Positions 35,201-50,500 of a stretch of DNA of 64,000 nucleotides are shown in pieces (positions within the stretch are counted from its first letter, which is position 1; every line of letters begins with the position of its first letter). A program made the translations under genes and the position numbers. Source of the stretch: Mytilus galloprovincialis (lineage: Eukaryota > Mollusca > Bivalvia > Mytilida > Mytilidae). The stretch spans positions 55,064,122 through 55,128,121 of the forward strand of contig NC_134849.1 in the NCBI RefSeq assembly GCF_965363235.1. Direction: 5' to 3'. Below the pieces are notes generated by a model. It saw nothing but the letters and a program-made list of their open reading frames with translations. It made no database searches and was not told where the DNA came from.

Positions 35201-38200
35201 TCTCCTTTACAAACATACTTTGATAGTTTTGCTTAAGTAAGCATACATTTATTACTGAAAATAAATCAATAACTTACCATACGCTGTAATATATGTCAGG
35301 AATCAGTCACTTATTCATAACAAAACATATAAATACTACAAAAAATCCCACAAAAATCAACATCATTCTAAGAATCAGTATATATAAAATCTAAGTTGCA
35401 AATAGACTTAAGTACAATGTCGTTTGATTTCAATAACAAAATACGATTTAAATGCAAAGGAGGAGGTACATGTACGATTCACGGATTTAAGTAATTGCAA
35501 ATATGACTCATATGTTCTTGATGTTTTATGCCTGGAAATTGTATGTCTTATGATATACAAAGATGTGATTTTGATAATGTTAATCTTCATGTTGCACTTT
35601 GTAAATACAGCTGTTTCGCAAACCACGTCTCAAATGGGAAGATATATAATAGTCATAGATATTAATTAATCTTGTTAACGTACTGGTTCCCAGTTATGAT
35701 CTCTGTTTCGATTCGTAGAGTGATAACTTTGGGAATGTTAATGGAAAATATCCTAATGCATATTAGTCATATTGAAATCTGTGGAAGTCCTAAAGTCAAG
35801 GTAGGAGATGTTTAAACTCTGAGAAGTTCGAGGCATAGACACGTCGAAAATATGCAGCACAGCCCTCTATTTTGAACGATGCATAAAATAGTAGTGCATA
35901 TGAACTTTCCATGCTAGGATACCTTTTTGTTTCAAAACTTCATAAGTGTTACAGTTTTAGCCTTAAAATGGGTTCCTATGGGAATTTGCATCGTTGATAT
36001 TTACCGAAAAGCAAACAGAAACTTGTGGTACAAAGGAGTAGACAAAATATTGTCAGCAATTCATGTATTCATAAGAGTTGAACCATGTATATCAATTTCA
36101 AAATTGTTTTGCATGTGAACCCTCTTAACACGTAAAACTGTGAACGCCAGACGAGACTTTTATCAGTGACGCTCTGGTACAAAAAAAGTAAGGAAGACCA
36201 AAGTAAATACATTGTTACAGAGTGATACCAATCTACAAATTTCGAAAGTTTTGACAAATACAGCTGCTGTTGTAGTCTTTAACTTGGAACTAAAAATCCA
36301 TGATATTTTGAAACCTATTATATGGGTTTAAAGGAGTAAAACCCGATTAACGACGGATTGTAAGCTGTGTGTCGCTTTAAATGGTGCATTTGCACATGTA
36401 CAAATACAGCAATGTTTAAAGTATTACCTTGGTTCGTTGGAAGGGGTTTACCTTTATATTTTGATAAATGTATTGCATCCGGGCATTATACAGTGATTTT
36501 TTTAAATATATTACAATTTTTTTTATATTCATTATTTCAGTTGTCTTTGGTTTAATGAGTTATATCACCTGTTTCATGTGTTTGTATTGGTAGTAAGTAT
36601 GTAAAAGGGAAATTCACCTTCAAAACCAAATGTTAAGAAGACATTGTCTTTCTGTTATGAACCAGTCCTTAGAATTCAAATTGCAAACATATATATATTA
36701 TTTGATAGTTTGATATGATCCTTAAAATGACAGAAAAAAATGCACAAGAACAAACATAGTTAGCTACAGTTTTACTTATAAAGAATAGTTTGGTCGTCTA
36801 CTAGTTTCATAACAATATGTTTTTTTTTATAAAGTTCATCCTTCTTTAAAAGGGCACTTGCAGTCAATTTCATGTTCAATATTCTGACTCAAATTCTCAT
36901 ATTAGATTTATAAGGATGTAAAGCATTTACCCAAAGTTTAAAAAGGATTAAATAAACCATTTGCATGGCATGGGCTCGATACTATGTATTTGCGTTTCGT
37001 GTGTATTTGAGACTTGATGCCATCTAGTTTACTATCGGGTAGACCTCCGAATAACAACGGAAAGACAGACAGACGGACAGATATGTTTTTTTCTAAATTT
37101 AAATACAAGTTTACAGAGAAACATACAATATAAATAAAAATACAACAGTAACATGAATATTAAAGGTTAAAATAAATAGGAAGAAATATGTACGATTTTT
37201 ACGTTCCCATTTACATTTAGGGACTAATTTTCTTTTATTAATGCACCTAATAACAAAACATAATTGTCTAACACTAAGAATGCTTTTTGTGGCTCGATTC
37301 AGTCAATCAAATAGTTTACCTTTGCTTTACTTTCAATGTTTTTTTCATGACATTTTTTCCTTTAAATAATCGAACACGCATAATACATGCCTTATCCATC
37401 TCTAGCTAAGAGTTTTGAATACGGATTTAATGATATAGGATTATGCACTTGCTAGTGAATAATTCATCAACAATATTTCTCAGCTACGAAATTGAACCAT
37501 ACTGGCTGATAAAAGATAATCATTACTCCTTATTTCACTTTCACTAATGATTGAACACAATGGAATTCATACTTCAGATCTGTTTAAATATCTCGTAGCT
37601 ACTGCCCCTTTGATAAATCTATTTAATATGATTAACATTTATCATTACATAACATCATATAACATTGTCATCAAGGGATATCCCGTACAATTCTCTTTCT
37701 AAAGAATAGCAGCTATAATCTTTAATCTAAAATTGAATATACTACTTATTGTTATTTATTTGTGGACGTGTATTATCAGCAGTCATGTGAAAGAAATAAA
37801 AAAAAACTTAAAGATAAACAGTTCAACCCGAGGAAATGTGCCTCTACATAAATAATGATGAACCTTTTTAATCTGGTTAACAAGATACATTGAATGAAAT
37901 AATGCACAGTTCGTGTCGAAATTAAAAAGACATTTGCAAAAATCTATATCGCTTTTTGAATAATTGGACAAAAGCGCTGCATACTTATATCATACTTATA
38001 TCTAGAATTTCCTGATAGAAATCTTTACTTGTTTTTTTTTTTTTTTTTGTATCATATTTATATATAAAAAATATAATCGACATGTTTCTGTTAACTACAA
38101 AATATATCTTGTTAATGTTTCATCCGGATGAAAACCTTGCCAAAAAATCGGTCAAATCCTGTCTTGTTGAGACCATTCAAACAATTAGTATGGTGAGCCC

Positions 38201-38385
38201 TCGGGTAAACCCCATTCTATATTAAAACGTTTAAAATGTCTTAAAGTTTACTGTATAAATCCTTATGTTACCAAACATGTTACACTATACATGTGTGTTT
38301 ATATACTCTGTCACCAAAAAGTGACATTCTTTGTATCGATGTTTTTATTTGTTACGACTGCGTAGTATTTTAAATTCACCTTTGC

Positions 38386-38537
38386 TATAAATAACTTACT
38401 GTGTTCACCTCTGCTATAAATAAAGTATTGTTGTAATTGATACTTTAAATTCACATACTTTAGGTGAATATTTTATGACAAACACTTCCTCGTTGGTGTG
38501 TAGTCATCCTTTATAAGTACTAGTGTAGCATGTGAAT
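38386..38537 (+). promoter_or_regulatory. Gene 3 proximal promoter and 5' leader
   Basis: Two TATAAATA motifs (from 38386 and 38415) lie in a short direct repeat (TTCACCT-TTGCTATAAATA). From 38462 a block beginning GGTGAATATTTTATGACA matches the region before gene 2. Its conservation between paralogs suggests shared control. Confidence 0.5.
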
Positions 38538-38592
38538 ATGGATACATTACAATTTCTTGTTTCAGTTTTTCTTATTTTATTAAAATGTGAAG
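38538..38592 (+). CDS. Gene 3 exon 1: signal peptide
   Basis: ATG at 38538 opens MDTLQFLVSVFLILLKCE, then donor GTAAGA in phase 1. Chosen because the exon length, phase and upstream sequence match the gene 2 first exon. Confidence 0.8.
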
Positions 38593-41500
38593 GTAAGAAA
38601 TGTTATATATGTTTGTATAATTTTATAATTATTATGTCACCTTTCTTTAATGAAACCCGGGTGATGTATTGTTATTTCATAATATCTTCTACATGTCTTG
38701 CCAAGCAGTGTTGATTTGACAGATATTGATGAAACAACACCATGTGCATGATGTGCAGAAGTTCATTATTGGTTATCTAGAATTTAGAATTTTCATAATC
38801 GCAGTCGCTACCATAGCAACTGGTAAAATTTGAAAAAAAAAAAGTTCAAAATTAAATAAAAGGAAATATAAATTGTCAAACAAAGATGAGCCACGCATCT
38901 TTAAAACCTCTGAACTGGCGAATGGTACAATAGTACTCTTTTGAATGTGAACAATTTGACTAGTTTACGTTTATTAATTCATAATTGAATAATAATAACC
39001 TTTCAAAAAATATTCCATATACTTTGTATACACCGCAGAATAAATATATTAAGTCTTAAACAGATTCGAGTATGCACTTTTAAGATTCCTACTGTAAACG
39101 TTGAACTAGGTATTTTGAATTAACGGCTGTAGTTATACGATTTTACCGCCCGGACACTTCTTCTCGGTCACATACTATTGGATTTAAATTTTCGCTGTGG
39201 TTTTAATACCAATCAATTAATCAAGCAATCGAGTATTTCAAGCAATACTTAAATCGGACAGAAACATTTACTCGTTACTTAACTTAATATGAGATAAAAT
39301 CAAATAAACATGATAGCTTTTCCAGGCAAATATGCTTTGAATGTCATTAAAAAACAATTATTCTAAAAAAAATTTAAACACTTAGTTGTTTATTAGAGTG
39401 CCATTGCAACTTATAAATTGGTTGGACGATTGACACAGATAAAATCGATTGAAACCAAACAATAATAGTGGCGGACACATCAGTAATAACTATCTTTAAC
39501 TATGCCTATTCGTATAAGGTCGTGTACCCGACCTGTGAAAACCATTGTTAACCTAAAGGCCTATTTTGATACATGCATTTAAATTGTCTGGGTTTCTGTT
39601 GGTGTTTTTGTAAGGGGGAAGATTTTGTTTTCAATTTTAACATTATTGTTTATTTACAAATAAGAGGGCTGCTTACATTAGTTTATATGTTTTTCTCAGT
39701 TTTTTGGTTTGAGACCCGGAGTATATTCAGTTAAATCGATTTATGAACAGCGGTAAACTTATATTGCCCTAATTAACATTATATTTTTTTCAAATGTATG
39801 TAATTGCATCGACATCTAAGTTTGTTTTTGTACCAACAGTAGTCAATTATTTATTACATTTGTACTTATCATTAGAAGTACATGTTATAAAACTACTCTA
39901 AACATGCAATAATCAATCCTGTTTACAAGTAACAATAAATCATAAATTCATCTGAACTAAACGATTAGTAGACGTTTTTGGCAAATAATCAGAATAGATA
40001 GTATCTATAATTCACAACATAACAGTGTGCGTGGTATTCGTCATCATTCTTCAGATATGAAATTCGGATTATAATACATGTAGTATATACTACGCTGGCT
40101 ATTAGATATAGGAAGATGTGGTGTGAGTGCCAATGAGACAACTCTCTATCCAAATAACAATTTAAAAAAAAAGTAAACCATTATAGGTCAATGTACGGCC
40201 TTCAATATGGAGCCTTGGCTCACACCGAACAACAAGTTATAAAAGGGGCCCCAAAATTACTAGTGTAAAACCATTCAAACGGGAAAACCAACGGTCTAAT
40301 CTATATAAAAAAACAAGAAACTAGAAACACGTATAAATTACATAAACAAACGACAACTACTGTACATCAGATTCCTGACTTAGGATTGATGCAAACATTT
40401 GCAGCGGGATTAAACGTTTTAATGGTAACAAACCTTCTCCCTTTTTCTGAAATAATGGCATAACATCACAACATAGAAATACATTCCATACTTTAGATAT
40501 TCTGATTTCGTTGACATCTATTGAAATGTGACTTAGTGTTAGTACTCCTAATAATACCTGTTTGTTATGAATAAAGGCAACAGTAGTAATCGCTGTGCAA
40601 AAGCCATAAATCAATTGAGAGAAAAAAAATGAAGGAAGGGATCGTTGCTGTTAATTACTTTAAATTGTTAAATTATACATCATTGGATGCACGTGCATAA
40701 AATATAACGAACAATACATTAAATATGTGAAGAACAGTGTCGTTATATTATGTCAATATGATAAATTCCCTATTCAATCGGTAATTTCCGTAGGTCAGGG
40801 TTATTGTCCAAATCTTTCTGAAACCAAAATTTATAACTATAAAAGTATTTGTAGCTTTTTCGCAAAGGGTATGATATTTGGAGTAAGAACAGACTGTTTG
40901 ACAGTGAGTCACAATAATGTGTCTGGGTGTATAATGACACGTATTTTGCTTTTTGTTACGTTATGGTGCAGGATTCTCGTCAGTCGCAATATGATAAAAA
41001 GCAGGGTCGACTGGAAAATCTGGGGAAAAAGAAAAACAGAACATGGCCTCTTTTTTTTATAGGTTCGCGAAACTTATTAATAAAACATCACAGGTGACGG
41101 CACTAATCAACAGTTATGAAAAGAAAAGAAATATATTAAACTGTGTTATCAAAAATATACAGTTGGGCAGATACGCGATGTTTTATGTTCAGTATTTATA
41201 GAGTCAATTTTATAAGAAGCTTGTGAATTTGAAATCTTTAGAAAAAATGCCAATCTTTACTGCATTTTGATAACAAAAAAAAGGTTATAAAAACATGTGA
41301 ATACATTATTTAAAGATCTTTCAGATCACCAATTTTTCACATTCTTAGATTTTAAACAAAGGACAAGGTACGATAAGGCCTGTTTTTGGCCCCCCTATTT
41401 TCTCATATTTTCAAATTCTGTTTTGGAAAGCTTCTTTTTATGTTAAAACATCCCGATGTTTGAAGTTTGTTTGAATGACTTCAAAACCACTATTTTTTGC

Positions 41501-44500
41501 AACTGGGTGAGGTGATGGGGGTTAACTTTCTGTTATTATTCAAATATTGTAATTATTGTTCATTTTGCAGGTGATTTTACAACAAATAGTTATTTTTTCA
41601 GTGCCTGCGCCAACGAGACCCAAGATTTGTTTTTATTCCAGTGTCATGATAACTGTTTTTGCTGTCTTAATCGCAAGAATTTTTTCTGAGTCACGTAGGC
41701 GCACGCTATTGAATTTTAAGAAATAATAGCCAAAAATCGTTATTTTTCCCTTCCTTTTTGCGTTTTTATGCCCTTTTACCCCCTTGAACTCACCCATTTT
41801 CTAAAATTAATGGTTTTGAAGTTCATACAAACAAACTTCAAACCTAAGGGAATATTTTAACGTGATAAGTAGCTTTTTTAAAGCAAAATTTAGAAAATAA
41901 GAAAATAGGGGGCCAAAAACTCCATTAGTTAAAAAATATAAAAATAAGTAGCTTACAACATGTACAAATTAAAGGTAAACAGATAAATAGAAAGAATAGA
42001 TTCATTATATTCTTATACGTTTTTTAAGAAAATTTTGTCTTGATTATTGTGATCTTCTCATTATCTTCACCTTCGACGTTTACATCTGAATAAGGTCCGT
42101 TCGAACGTGTTTAGTAACTGAATTTTAAAAGAGACAACTTTTGCTGTATATGAATAGTTATCAAAGGTACCAGGATTAAAATTTAATACGCTGATGCGCG
42201 TTTCGTCTGAATGAGACTCATAAGTGAGGCTAAGCCGATTCCTTTTGTACAAAAAATGTATGTTTTTCCCGTAAATTTCTCTGAACTAGCTGCATAGACG
42301 TATTTACGAATAAGAAAGCATGTTCCATTGCGGCATCAATCAAGTAAATAATAAAATGGAATTCGGTACGTACTCGTAGAATATATTCGCATATCCAAAT
42401 TTTAAACACTTTTGCACCAAGCTCCTTTAGGGTGCTGTAAAATTCTAAATAAGGAAGGAAATAATTATACTAGATGTAAGTTTTTATCTTATTCAAACTC
42501 ATTTCTACATTATTATTTACCAGATATTTTACCCGTTAATTTATTATTGATAGGCTAAGCGTCTTTGCTAAAATTTGACAAACATAATCAATATTGAAAA
42601 GGTCTAGTTGTCAGTGTTTACAGGGGACACACTGTTGTGTCACTAGGTTTCGCACTGGCAGTATATTCATATGTCTCTATTTTAATTTTTGAAAATTATA
42701 CTTTCTCAATTATATAAGTCTCGTTTCACATTTGACGCAGTGGTAGAATTTATATCGAACTCACTTGTTATTATTATGAAATCTAATTTTATATTTGACA
42801 TTCGACATGCAGCAGTTTGAACAGTACTACATTTCTTTATCAATCTTGTTTTTCTTTTATGTGATCTTTCTCTATTCGTTCACTATTCTTCTAATACAGA
42901 ATAACTCTGAATAAATTTTGAAGAAAGTCGGCGTGTGTTGCAAATTTCTATTTTTTATTTTTTTTCAACAGAATCGACCATGCAAAATGTAACTTTCTAC
43001 AATACACCAAAAACATGGAAATCTGCTGCTAATTTCTGTTCACATAATGGAAGAGTACTGGAAAGTAACGTAACTATATTAAAGAAACTAAACGAATTCA
43101 TAAATGCAGAAAAAGACGTGTGGATTGGAAAATTTAAAACATTAACTAAATGGACTTATATACAAGGTTTGTTTATATATCTAGTATTGCTAAATGGACA
43201 ACCAGATTCAATCAGGCAGCATCGTTAAGCAGCCAATCACACTAGAAGCTTTTTGTTATCAAGCAGCCCATTCCTATGATAGGTAAAAAAAACAAATACG
43301 ACATACGATACAAATATCTTTTTCAATATACATTTAATTCGACATTTTCAGGGCCTTTCATGATTCCCAATAATGACAATCCGCTGTTTCTGCCAATAAT
43401 GTCATCTATCTCTTTTTCATAGGCCACTGTTTATATAGTGTTTTTATAATACAAAAATCATCCCCTTGAAATCGTGTTATTTCTTTATCTCGAATTATGT
43501 TATTTCACAAGATTAGAATCCAAGAAGAGAAAATATTTGAAAACATGAGATTGAATAATCTAATTACAATTACATTGTTATAAATTGACTTAAGCAAGCT
43601 CGCCGCAATTTTGCGCCCGTCCATAATCGGTAGCCTCTGGCCTTTTTTAGTATTGTATGATTTCTAATTCTAGTTTCTTTAATGTTTGTGCTATTTTCAT
43701 ATTTCCTGACCGGTGTGAGAAAAAAATTTCTCCTCAGTAATGGAAAATCTGTTCTCGGCAAATGCTTAGTTGGCGTTTAATGGTGGCGTTAAATTTTCTT
43801 GTTTTCTTTTGAATTGTCTTGTTGTGAAGTCCTGAAAAAGGTGACAATGTCTGTTGACGTAACATTAATAGTACACAACTTTCCTCAAATCTGAATTGTC
43901 TTGTTGTGAAGTCCTGAAAAAGGTGACAATGTCTGTTTACGTAACATTAATAGTACACAACTTTCCTCAAATCTGAATTGTCTTGTTGTGAAGTCCTGAA
44001 AAAGGTGACATTGTCTGTTGACGTAACATTAATAGTACACAACTTTCCTCAAATCTGAATTGTCTTGTTGTGAAGTCCTGAAAAAGGTGACAATGTCTGT
44101 TTACGTAACATTAATAGTACACAACTTTCCTCAAATCTTTGAAAAGGAAGGATAAAAATCATTAAATAAACAGATTCCACCACTGTAACTCGTATATTAC
44201 GATAGTTCTCTACTATCAACAGTTAAGTTTAAATTATTTGAAAGCTCGGCAAGGCTCGCTCTTTAAATATTAAAATTTAACTGTCTCGAGTAAAGAAATT
44301 TCGTAGTACACTTGTTGCAGTTGCGGAACCTATATTTCTTTTATATATTTCGGAGTTAAGTATGACGTCCATTATTATTGAACTAGTATACATTTTTGTT
44401 TAGGGGCCAGCTGAAGCACGCCTCAGTATATGGGTTTTCCCCCCTGCATTGAAGACTCATTGATGACCTTCGGTTCTAGGTGCAAAGATAGTTACCAATG

Positions 44501-47500
44501 TAGTCCCTAACCATGTTGCAAACCGATGACAATGCAAATGTGTCTCTATCCGCCAGAAATATAACAGAAAATAATCTAGTTGTAGTTTGTATTCTACAAA
44601 TCCAAATTTAATCGCATTTTTTTACGTCGAAATACACAATAAATGCATTGAAATTGAACAAAAAATATAAAATAAGATCAGTTATATTTGATTGAATGTT
44701 AAGACCTGTAGTCTCAACTTGTACATATCTTTTTATCAGGTTTCAAAATACATAATTAACATTAGATAATTTTTTTATGAGATCTTTATATTGCGTTTTT
44801 TTGTCTTTCTTGCAGGGTGTTATTTATTAAATGGAAAGTTTCAACACTTTAAACTTGAACGTTCTCAAACTTTGGAGCTGCAATGTCAAATGTTATGCGA
44901 GGAGGACCAATTTTATAGTATTAAGGTAACGTATAACGTTGTCAATAATTTAGTATATGATTATATCCACGAATAACAATGAATCGGTAACATAAGGCAT
45001 TTTAAGGTGTTGTACATTAAACGGTTTCATTTGCTACGATAGGCAGGACATTTTTGAAAGACTCAAAAGAAGAATAAAGTGCTCAAACTTTATCAATTTT
45101 TCAAAGAGAAATTTGATTGTGACTATGTGCCATATTCATTTGATTCATTTTTATGTTTTCAATAGCACCAAACCCCTCATCTCAAATCGGTCACCCGGAA
45201 AAATGAAAATATGACCCACTTAATTATTTGTTTGCAATCAAATTGCGTTTGTTTGAAACTAATGCTATAGTGTTGTTCTTAAAACGATATTTTACTTGCA
45301 AATGTTTCCCAAAACACTATTTTAGACGCAAATTAACAAGCTTGTGTAGTTGTAATCAAGACTATTGGATGCTAAATATTTCATTTCTGCACATTATCTT
45401 CGATAACAAATATACAGTGAAAGCATGACTATAATAGGTGTCCCCATATGGCCATAAGGACATAAGACCACACACATGTCATGATATAACTTAAAACGTT
45501 TTGATTGGCCAAAAGCATAGGGAATAAAAAAAATTATGTACTTGTACTTTGAACTGCGGGACTAATCACGAGAGGATCTCACAAGATAAGGAGTGACTAC
45601 AACGTCTATGTCATTTTCGGTGTAGATATTGTTAAGTTAATTTCAATGAACATCTCAACTTCTAGCAACTGCTAAACGATATTATAATTATATTTAATAC
45701 GAAAAAACTAACCAATTAAATATCTAGAGTAATATGAAATAAGTAATTCAGCCTTATATCGATTTAAAATCATTATTCTGTCTATACTTAACCTAATGCC
45801 GAAAAGCCAAACTTCACGCAAAAACAATGAACTCGTCGTCCTCTTTGAAGTTCTATTCCTTTTCTCTCGTTATTTTAGTTTCGAAGGACCTGTCTACAAA
45901 ATAGCCTTTGCTCTCTGATGGAGTTTTCTCATTTGCAATCGTACAACATCTTTAAATGTTTGTATTGTAATGTGTAATGCGTCTTTTGAAATTGAATTTT
46001 CCATATAATTCAATAGTCTGGATAACAATGTGTTATTTAAAAACAAATTATGTTAGTTATCATATATATTTGATTTTTGTCTCGATGTAAACCAAAAAGC
46101 ATTGTTGCTAGCCAGTTTTCAACTATGAATAAATGGTTGATAGGCACTGCTAGCACTTTTCCACGATACATAAATAAATATGACATTTGAGTAATGTCTT
46201 TGTAATAGTGGTTATTTTACTGAATCAAATCATGTATTACTAATCTAATTACTTCTTTTATCAAATAAAAGTTGTTCCTAAGCCCTGTTAACATGACCTT
46301 GACTTCTTACTGTTTATATGTTGCGAACTGAACATTCTATGATCTATTCTTAAAAAAACCTATTACTAAACACAAGTTCAAATGACCTTTAACATTGGGT
46401 CAAATTTATGGTAATTTAATAGCCAATATTTTGCACACAATAAGTATTCAATAGTTTTTACTTTTTGTGAATTATCCTAAAAACATTGTCAAATTTCAGA
46501 GGCAAGAAGACAAATACTAGCTGCCATCCTAGAACCAAATTTCCTAAACATTTTATACAAATAGTTGACTAGAAACATTGATTCTTTTTTTAACATCACA
46601 GTTTCCCTAGTGACAATATTCACAAAAAATATTTTTTATATGATTATGACATCGATGTTGTGTTTGTTGAGTATCATGTTTCTGAAAATATCATTTAATA
46701 AAATCGGGTTTTGATTCCGTATGTCTGCAAAGTTTTTTCGATGATAAATTCCTCAAAATGTACGGGAAAATTACTGTGTTGCAATGATAGTTGTGGCCTA
46801 GCAAAACTTTGGTCAGCACATCTTACTTTCCTACATGTACCTATTTTTCTGAGTGTCGAAAACCCTATATATTGTATATGAAATGGTTGGTTATTTACAG
46901 ATAGTTCCTCATTTGTTTTCAGGTTAGCTGGTTATTTTGACATAATGTTGGGTGGTATTTTCTCCTTTCTTATATATTAATCAATAACAGTTTAAGATTT
47001 ATAAATAAATGGTTGATATGCACTCTTCCACTTTAAATGAAATGATTGTTTAAATATTATGTTTCTTTGACATAATGTTTGGTGGTATTTTCTCCTTTCT
47101 TATATATTAACCGTTCAAGTTATGTCTTTAAAAGGAAGAAGATTGTTATTGTATAGCGAATATAAGTTCCTTCGTTAGAAAAACGAACTGCAATTGTGAC
47201 GGCTGTTACAAAGTTTGGAAACGTGAGTACATTTACACGACACTGATTAATTCTACGAACTTTAGTTCGGTAATTCACAACAGAGGTCAATGTAAACATA
47301 TTTCTTCTCACATTGGTTTCATGATAAAACAAACAAATTGTAGAAGATACTATTTTATGAAGAGACGGCAATCTTGAATGAAAGTTTGTTTTCATTGTTC
47401 CACACGAAAGATACACATGAAGTTCTTATCTTGTTATGGTTTTTTTTTCTCAGATTTTTAAACGGTTTTAATGTGTTAAACTGAAAAATCTATCCATTTT

Positions 47501-50500
47501 TTTACAATATATGTTTCTGTTCGAAGGAGTTTTGGTGAACACTTAATATAATAATAATATTTCACTTTCACTAGGGTGATTCTAAAAATTGAAAGGTAAA
47601 TCAGACATAGAGATGGTTGTCAATTTGTATTTGTTCCGTCTAACAGAAGTTCCAAAGGAAACTTTATTATAAACAATGTCATAATATCTATTCCTGTTGG
47701 AACAAATATTCTATACCATTTATTCCATTAGGAACATATACTGTAATATTTATTCCTGTGGAAATTATATTCCAGAATATTTTTTTCCTTTTGGAACATA
47801 TATTATGAAGGAACTTCTATTGCGAGAATTGTAAAGAATAAATCAGAAATAGAAAACACAAGAACTATCAACTGATAATACTTAAAAAATAAGTTGGATA
47901 GGAATAATTTCTCTTGATATTTTTTCTTCCAGATCAACTTTCCAACTTTAGTTCTACGGACGAAAGAGCAAATTGTATCGCTGCAGAAGAATGTGCCTTC
48001 GGAAAACTCAAACGAAGTTATCAGAATTGCGCTAAAACTTATTATGTTACCTGTGGTAATAAAGATTTCTAAACTTTAGTTTCATTAAAAAAATAAACGT
48101 CACTTTTTCTAATTCTAAATTTTTTAGATAATAGAACATTACATTTCATACTTGTTGTCATAATGAAAAAGTGTTCTCACCTTTAAAGATGTGGGTCTTT
48201 CTGCTTCTGTGTGATACAGTTTCTATTTTATTGAACTGTCCCTTAAGGTGCTCGACCTATAAAACAGGGGACGGATGCGCGATATCACAACTATTTGCAC
48301 TCCACCACATTTGAAAGCCAACCATTCTGTATTGAGTGTGTATTTTATGTCTGTGTAGTTTTCTGACTTTAAACAATTCGTTGTTGAAACAGTAAGCAAA
48401 CGTTTGATTTTCAAATAAAAATGTGATTAAAAGTATTCTCTAATCGGGGCCTTTATTGTCGGAAATTACAAAATGTATATGATGACCTGTAGACACTTTT
48501 TTGTATCTGTATTCTGCTGTATCATATAATGTTACAGATAATGGTGCAAACCTTAACTATACATATGGTGAAAACTACCATGCTGCAGCACAGGATTGTG
48601 AAGAACGAGGCTCGTTTATAAAATGGTATTCTGACAGTGTATGTGAGACAACTGATTTTCCAATATATTGGACAAGTGGGACAAGATATACAGAAACTTT
48701 TCGTCTTAGAAAACCATGTAAGAAATTTCCATCACCATTCATAGGTTATATTAAGGTTCTCAATTAAAATATGTTTTCCTTATTTTTGTATACATTTTAA
48801 CTAGTTGTCAGTAGTTCACTTTTTTAATAAAGGCAATGGGGAAACTGCGTGACTTAAGTTGTTAACAAAAAAGCCAAATAAGGAATATCAGAGAGATATA
48901 ATATGGTATAGCGTACCAGTGGTTCAACAAATAATAATTATACAATTTTAAATCGCATTTTTCGTGGTTTAATTGGCAGTCTGCATTTTACTTTTATTGA
49001 CTGTGCGCCATATTTTCAACATGTATATGCCCGAGCTTACAAGTACGAGTTTAAACTAATACTTACATTCTATACTACTGCTTTTTGTCTTCCCAGGAAT
49101 TCAGTATTTGTCGCTATCATGTGTTATCAACGGTCTAATATAAGTTTGACTTGAATACATTTGTATTGAGACATAATCAATTGACTTTAGACGGAACCTT
49201 CAAACGATGATTTATTTCGTTCTCCTTGTGAACCATGATACAATGGGCTTTATAATAATGCATACTTCATTTTTCGGGTCTCTTGTAAAAAAAACATTGG
49301 AAAACGTCAAAATGAAAAAAAACTGAATTCTACGCTACTGCAATTCTACAATTTTGGTCTTAAACTAATTTGACCTATTGCAGACTATATCAGCTAAACA
49401 CATGTAGACGACTGTCTTTACCCTTAATGGTGTACACATACGTGTACACGTTTCGCGTGGCCATTGTAGCCATCATAATCCTGAAAAGATGATAGTATAA
49501 AATGTGATATACCAAATGTACAATTCTTACAAATTTCACTGTGACCGATGTTAGGAAAAGAATAATCAACCTTATAGTATCATATGAATTCGCACTCGGT
49601 AGTCAGCTCAATAATTTATAATTTGAAACAACTTTATAGAAAAATTCGAATAATAATGCATATAAAAACGAACAACAAATTATTCACAAATGAGCATTGT
49701 TGTCGGTGTCAACATTGTCCGTGAACGTGCTGAATATTTTTTGATGTTAGAATACTAGTACTGATATCAATTATTTTCGTCATTCCAAAAAATGTGTGTT
49801 TTCTAAAGAAAATAGAGAAGAAAACACTAGAAACTTTTTTTCTCTCTTCATGTATTCCTTATTCATTTGAAGCAATTTTATCGACACTATCTTGACAAAG
49901 ATCATTGTTGTAAGACGTCAGAGACATTATCGAATTCATTTCACATGTCAAATCACGGTATGAATTTAAAACTTATTAATCAGTGCAGCTTTTTAAATAT
50001 ACATGTTTTTTCGACATGAATTGTAGAAAACAGTGCATACATTGTGCATTTTATATTCATCCAATTAAACTACGATTTCAAAATATCTTATTAAACATTG
50101 TTATATTTCAGACTTTACAGAAAACCTTCAACCTGAAGAATGTTATATTTTGAAAAAAGACGGAAGAGAAGACTATAAAAACTGTAATACCGATAAAAAG
50201 CGATTTTTTTGTAGATTAGGTAGGTAAAATTTGAAGAAAAAAATTATAAAGATACATGTAACAAACATACCAACATTGATAGTTATTTTTTTAAAACATA
50301 CAAGAAAAATAGATATAAAGAGAAAAACTAATGAAAGAGAGAAATGAAATAGATAAAACAACACATAGAAAAAACTAACAACCTATCAATTCTTATTCAT
50401 AATATAGAAAACTACAGATTTAGCAACATATATTAAACAGAATCAGACATTCCTTACTCCTTTAATGACATTCTTCTTATTGTACATACCAAATTATAAT

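Larger units (their letters stand above)
34550..38385. other. Spacer between genes 2 and 3
   Basis: Holds a poly-C run (34713-34734), the Penelope-like fragment at 34890-35200 and a scrap of the GACGAAAC repeat near 36130. No exon of the receptor family and no other gene recognised. Confidence 0.4.

Noticed and set aside
40727-41062. 111-codon open frame in gene 3 intron 1
   Set aside because: Unrecognised sequence, not conserved in the paralogous introns, no splice or start context.
43811-44138. CRISPR-like array of regular repeats
   Set aside because: Units are directly adjacent 82-base copies without variable spacers, in a spliced eukaryotic locus.
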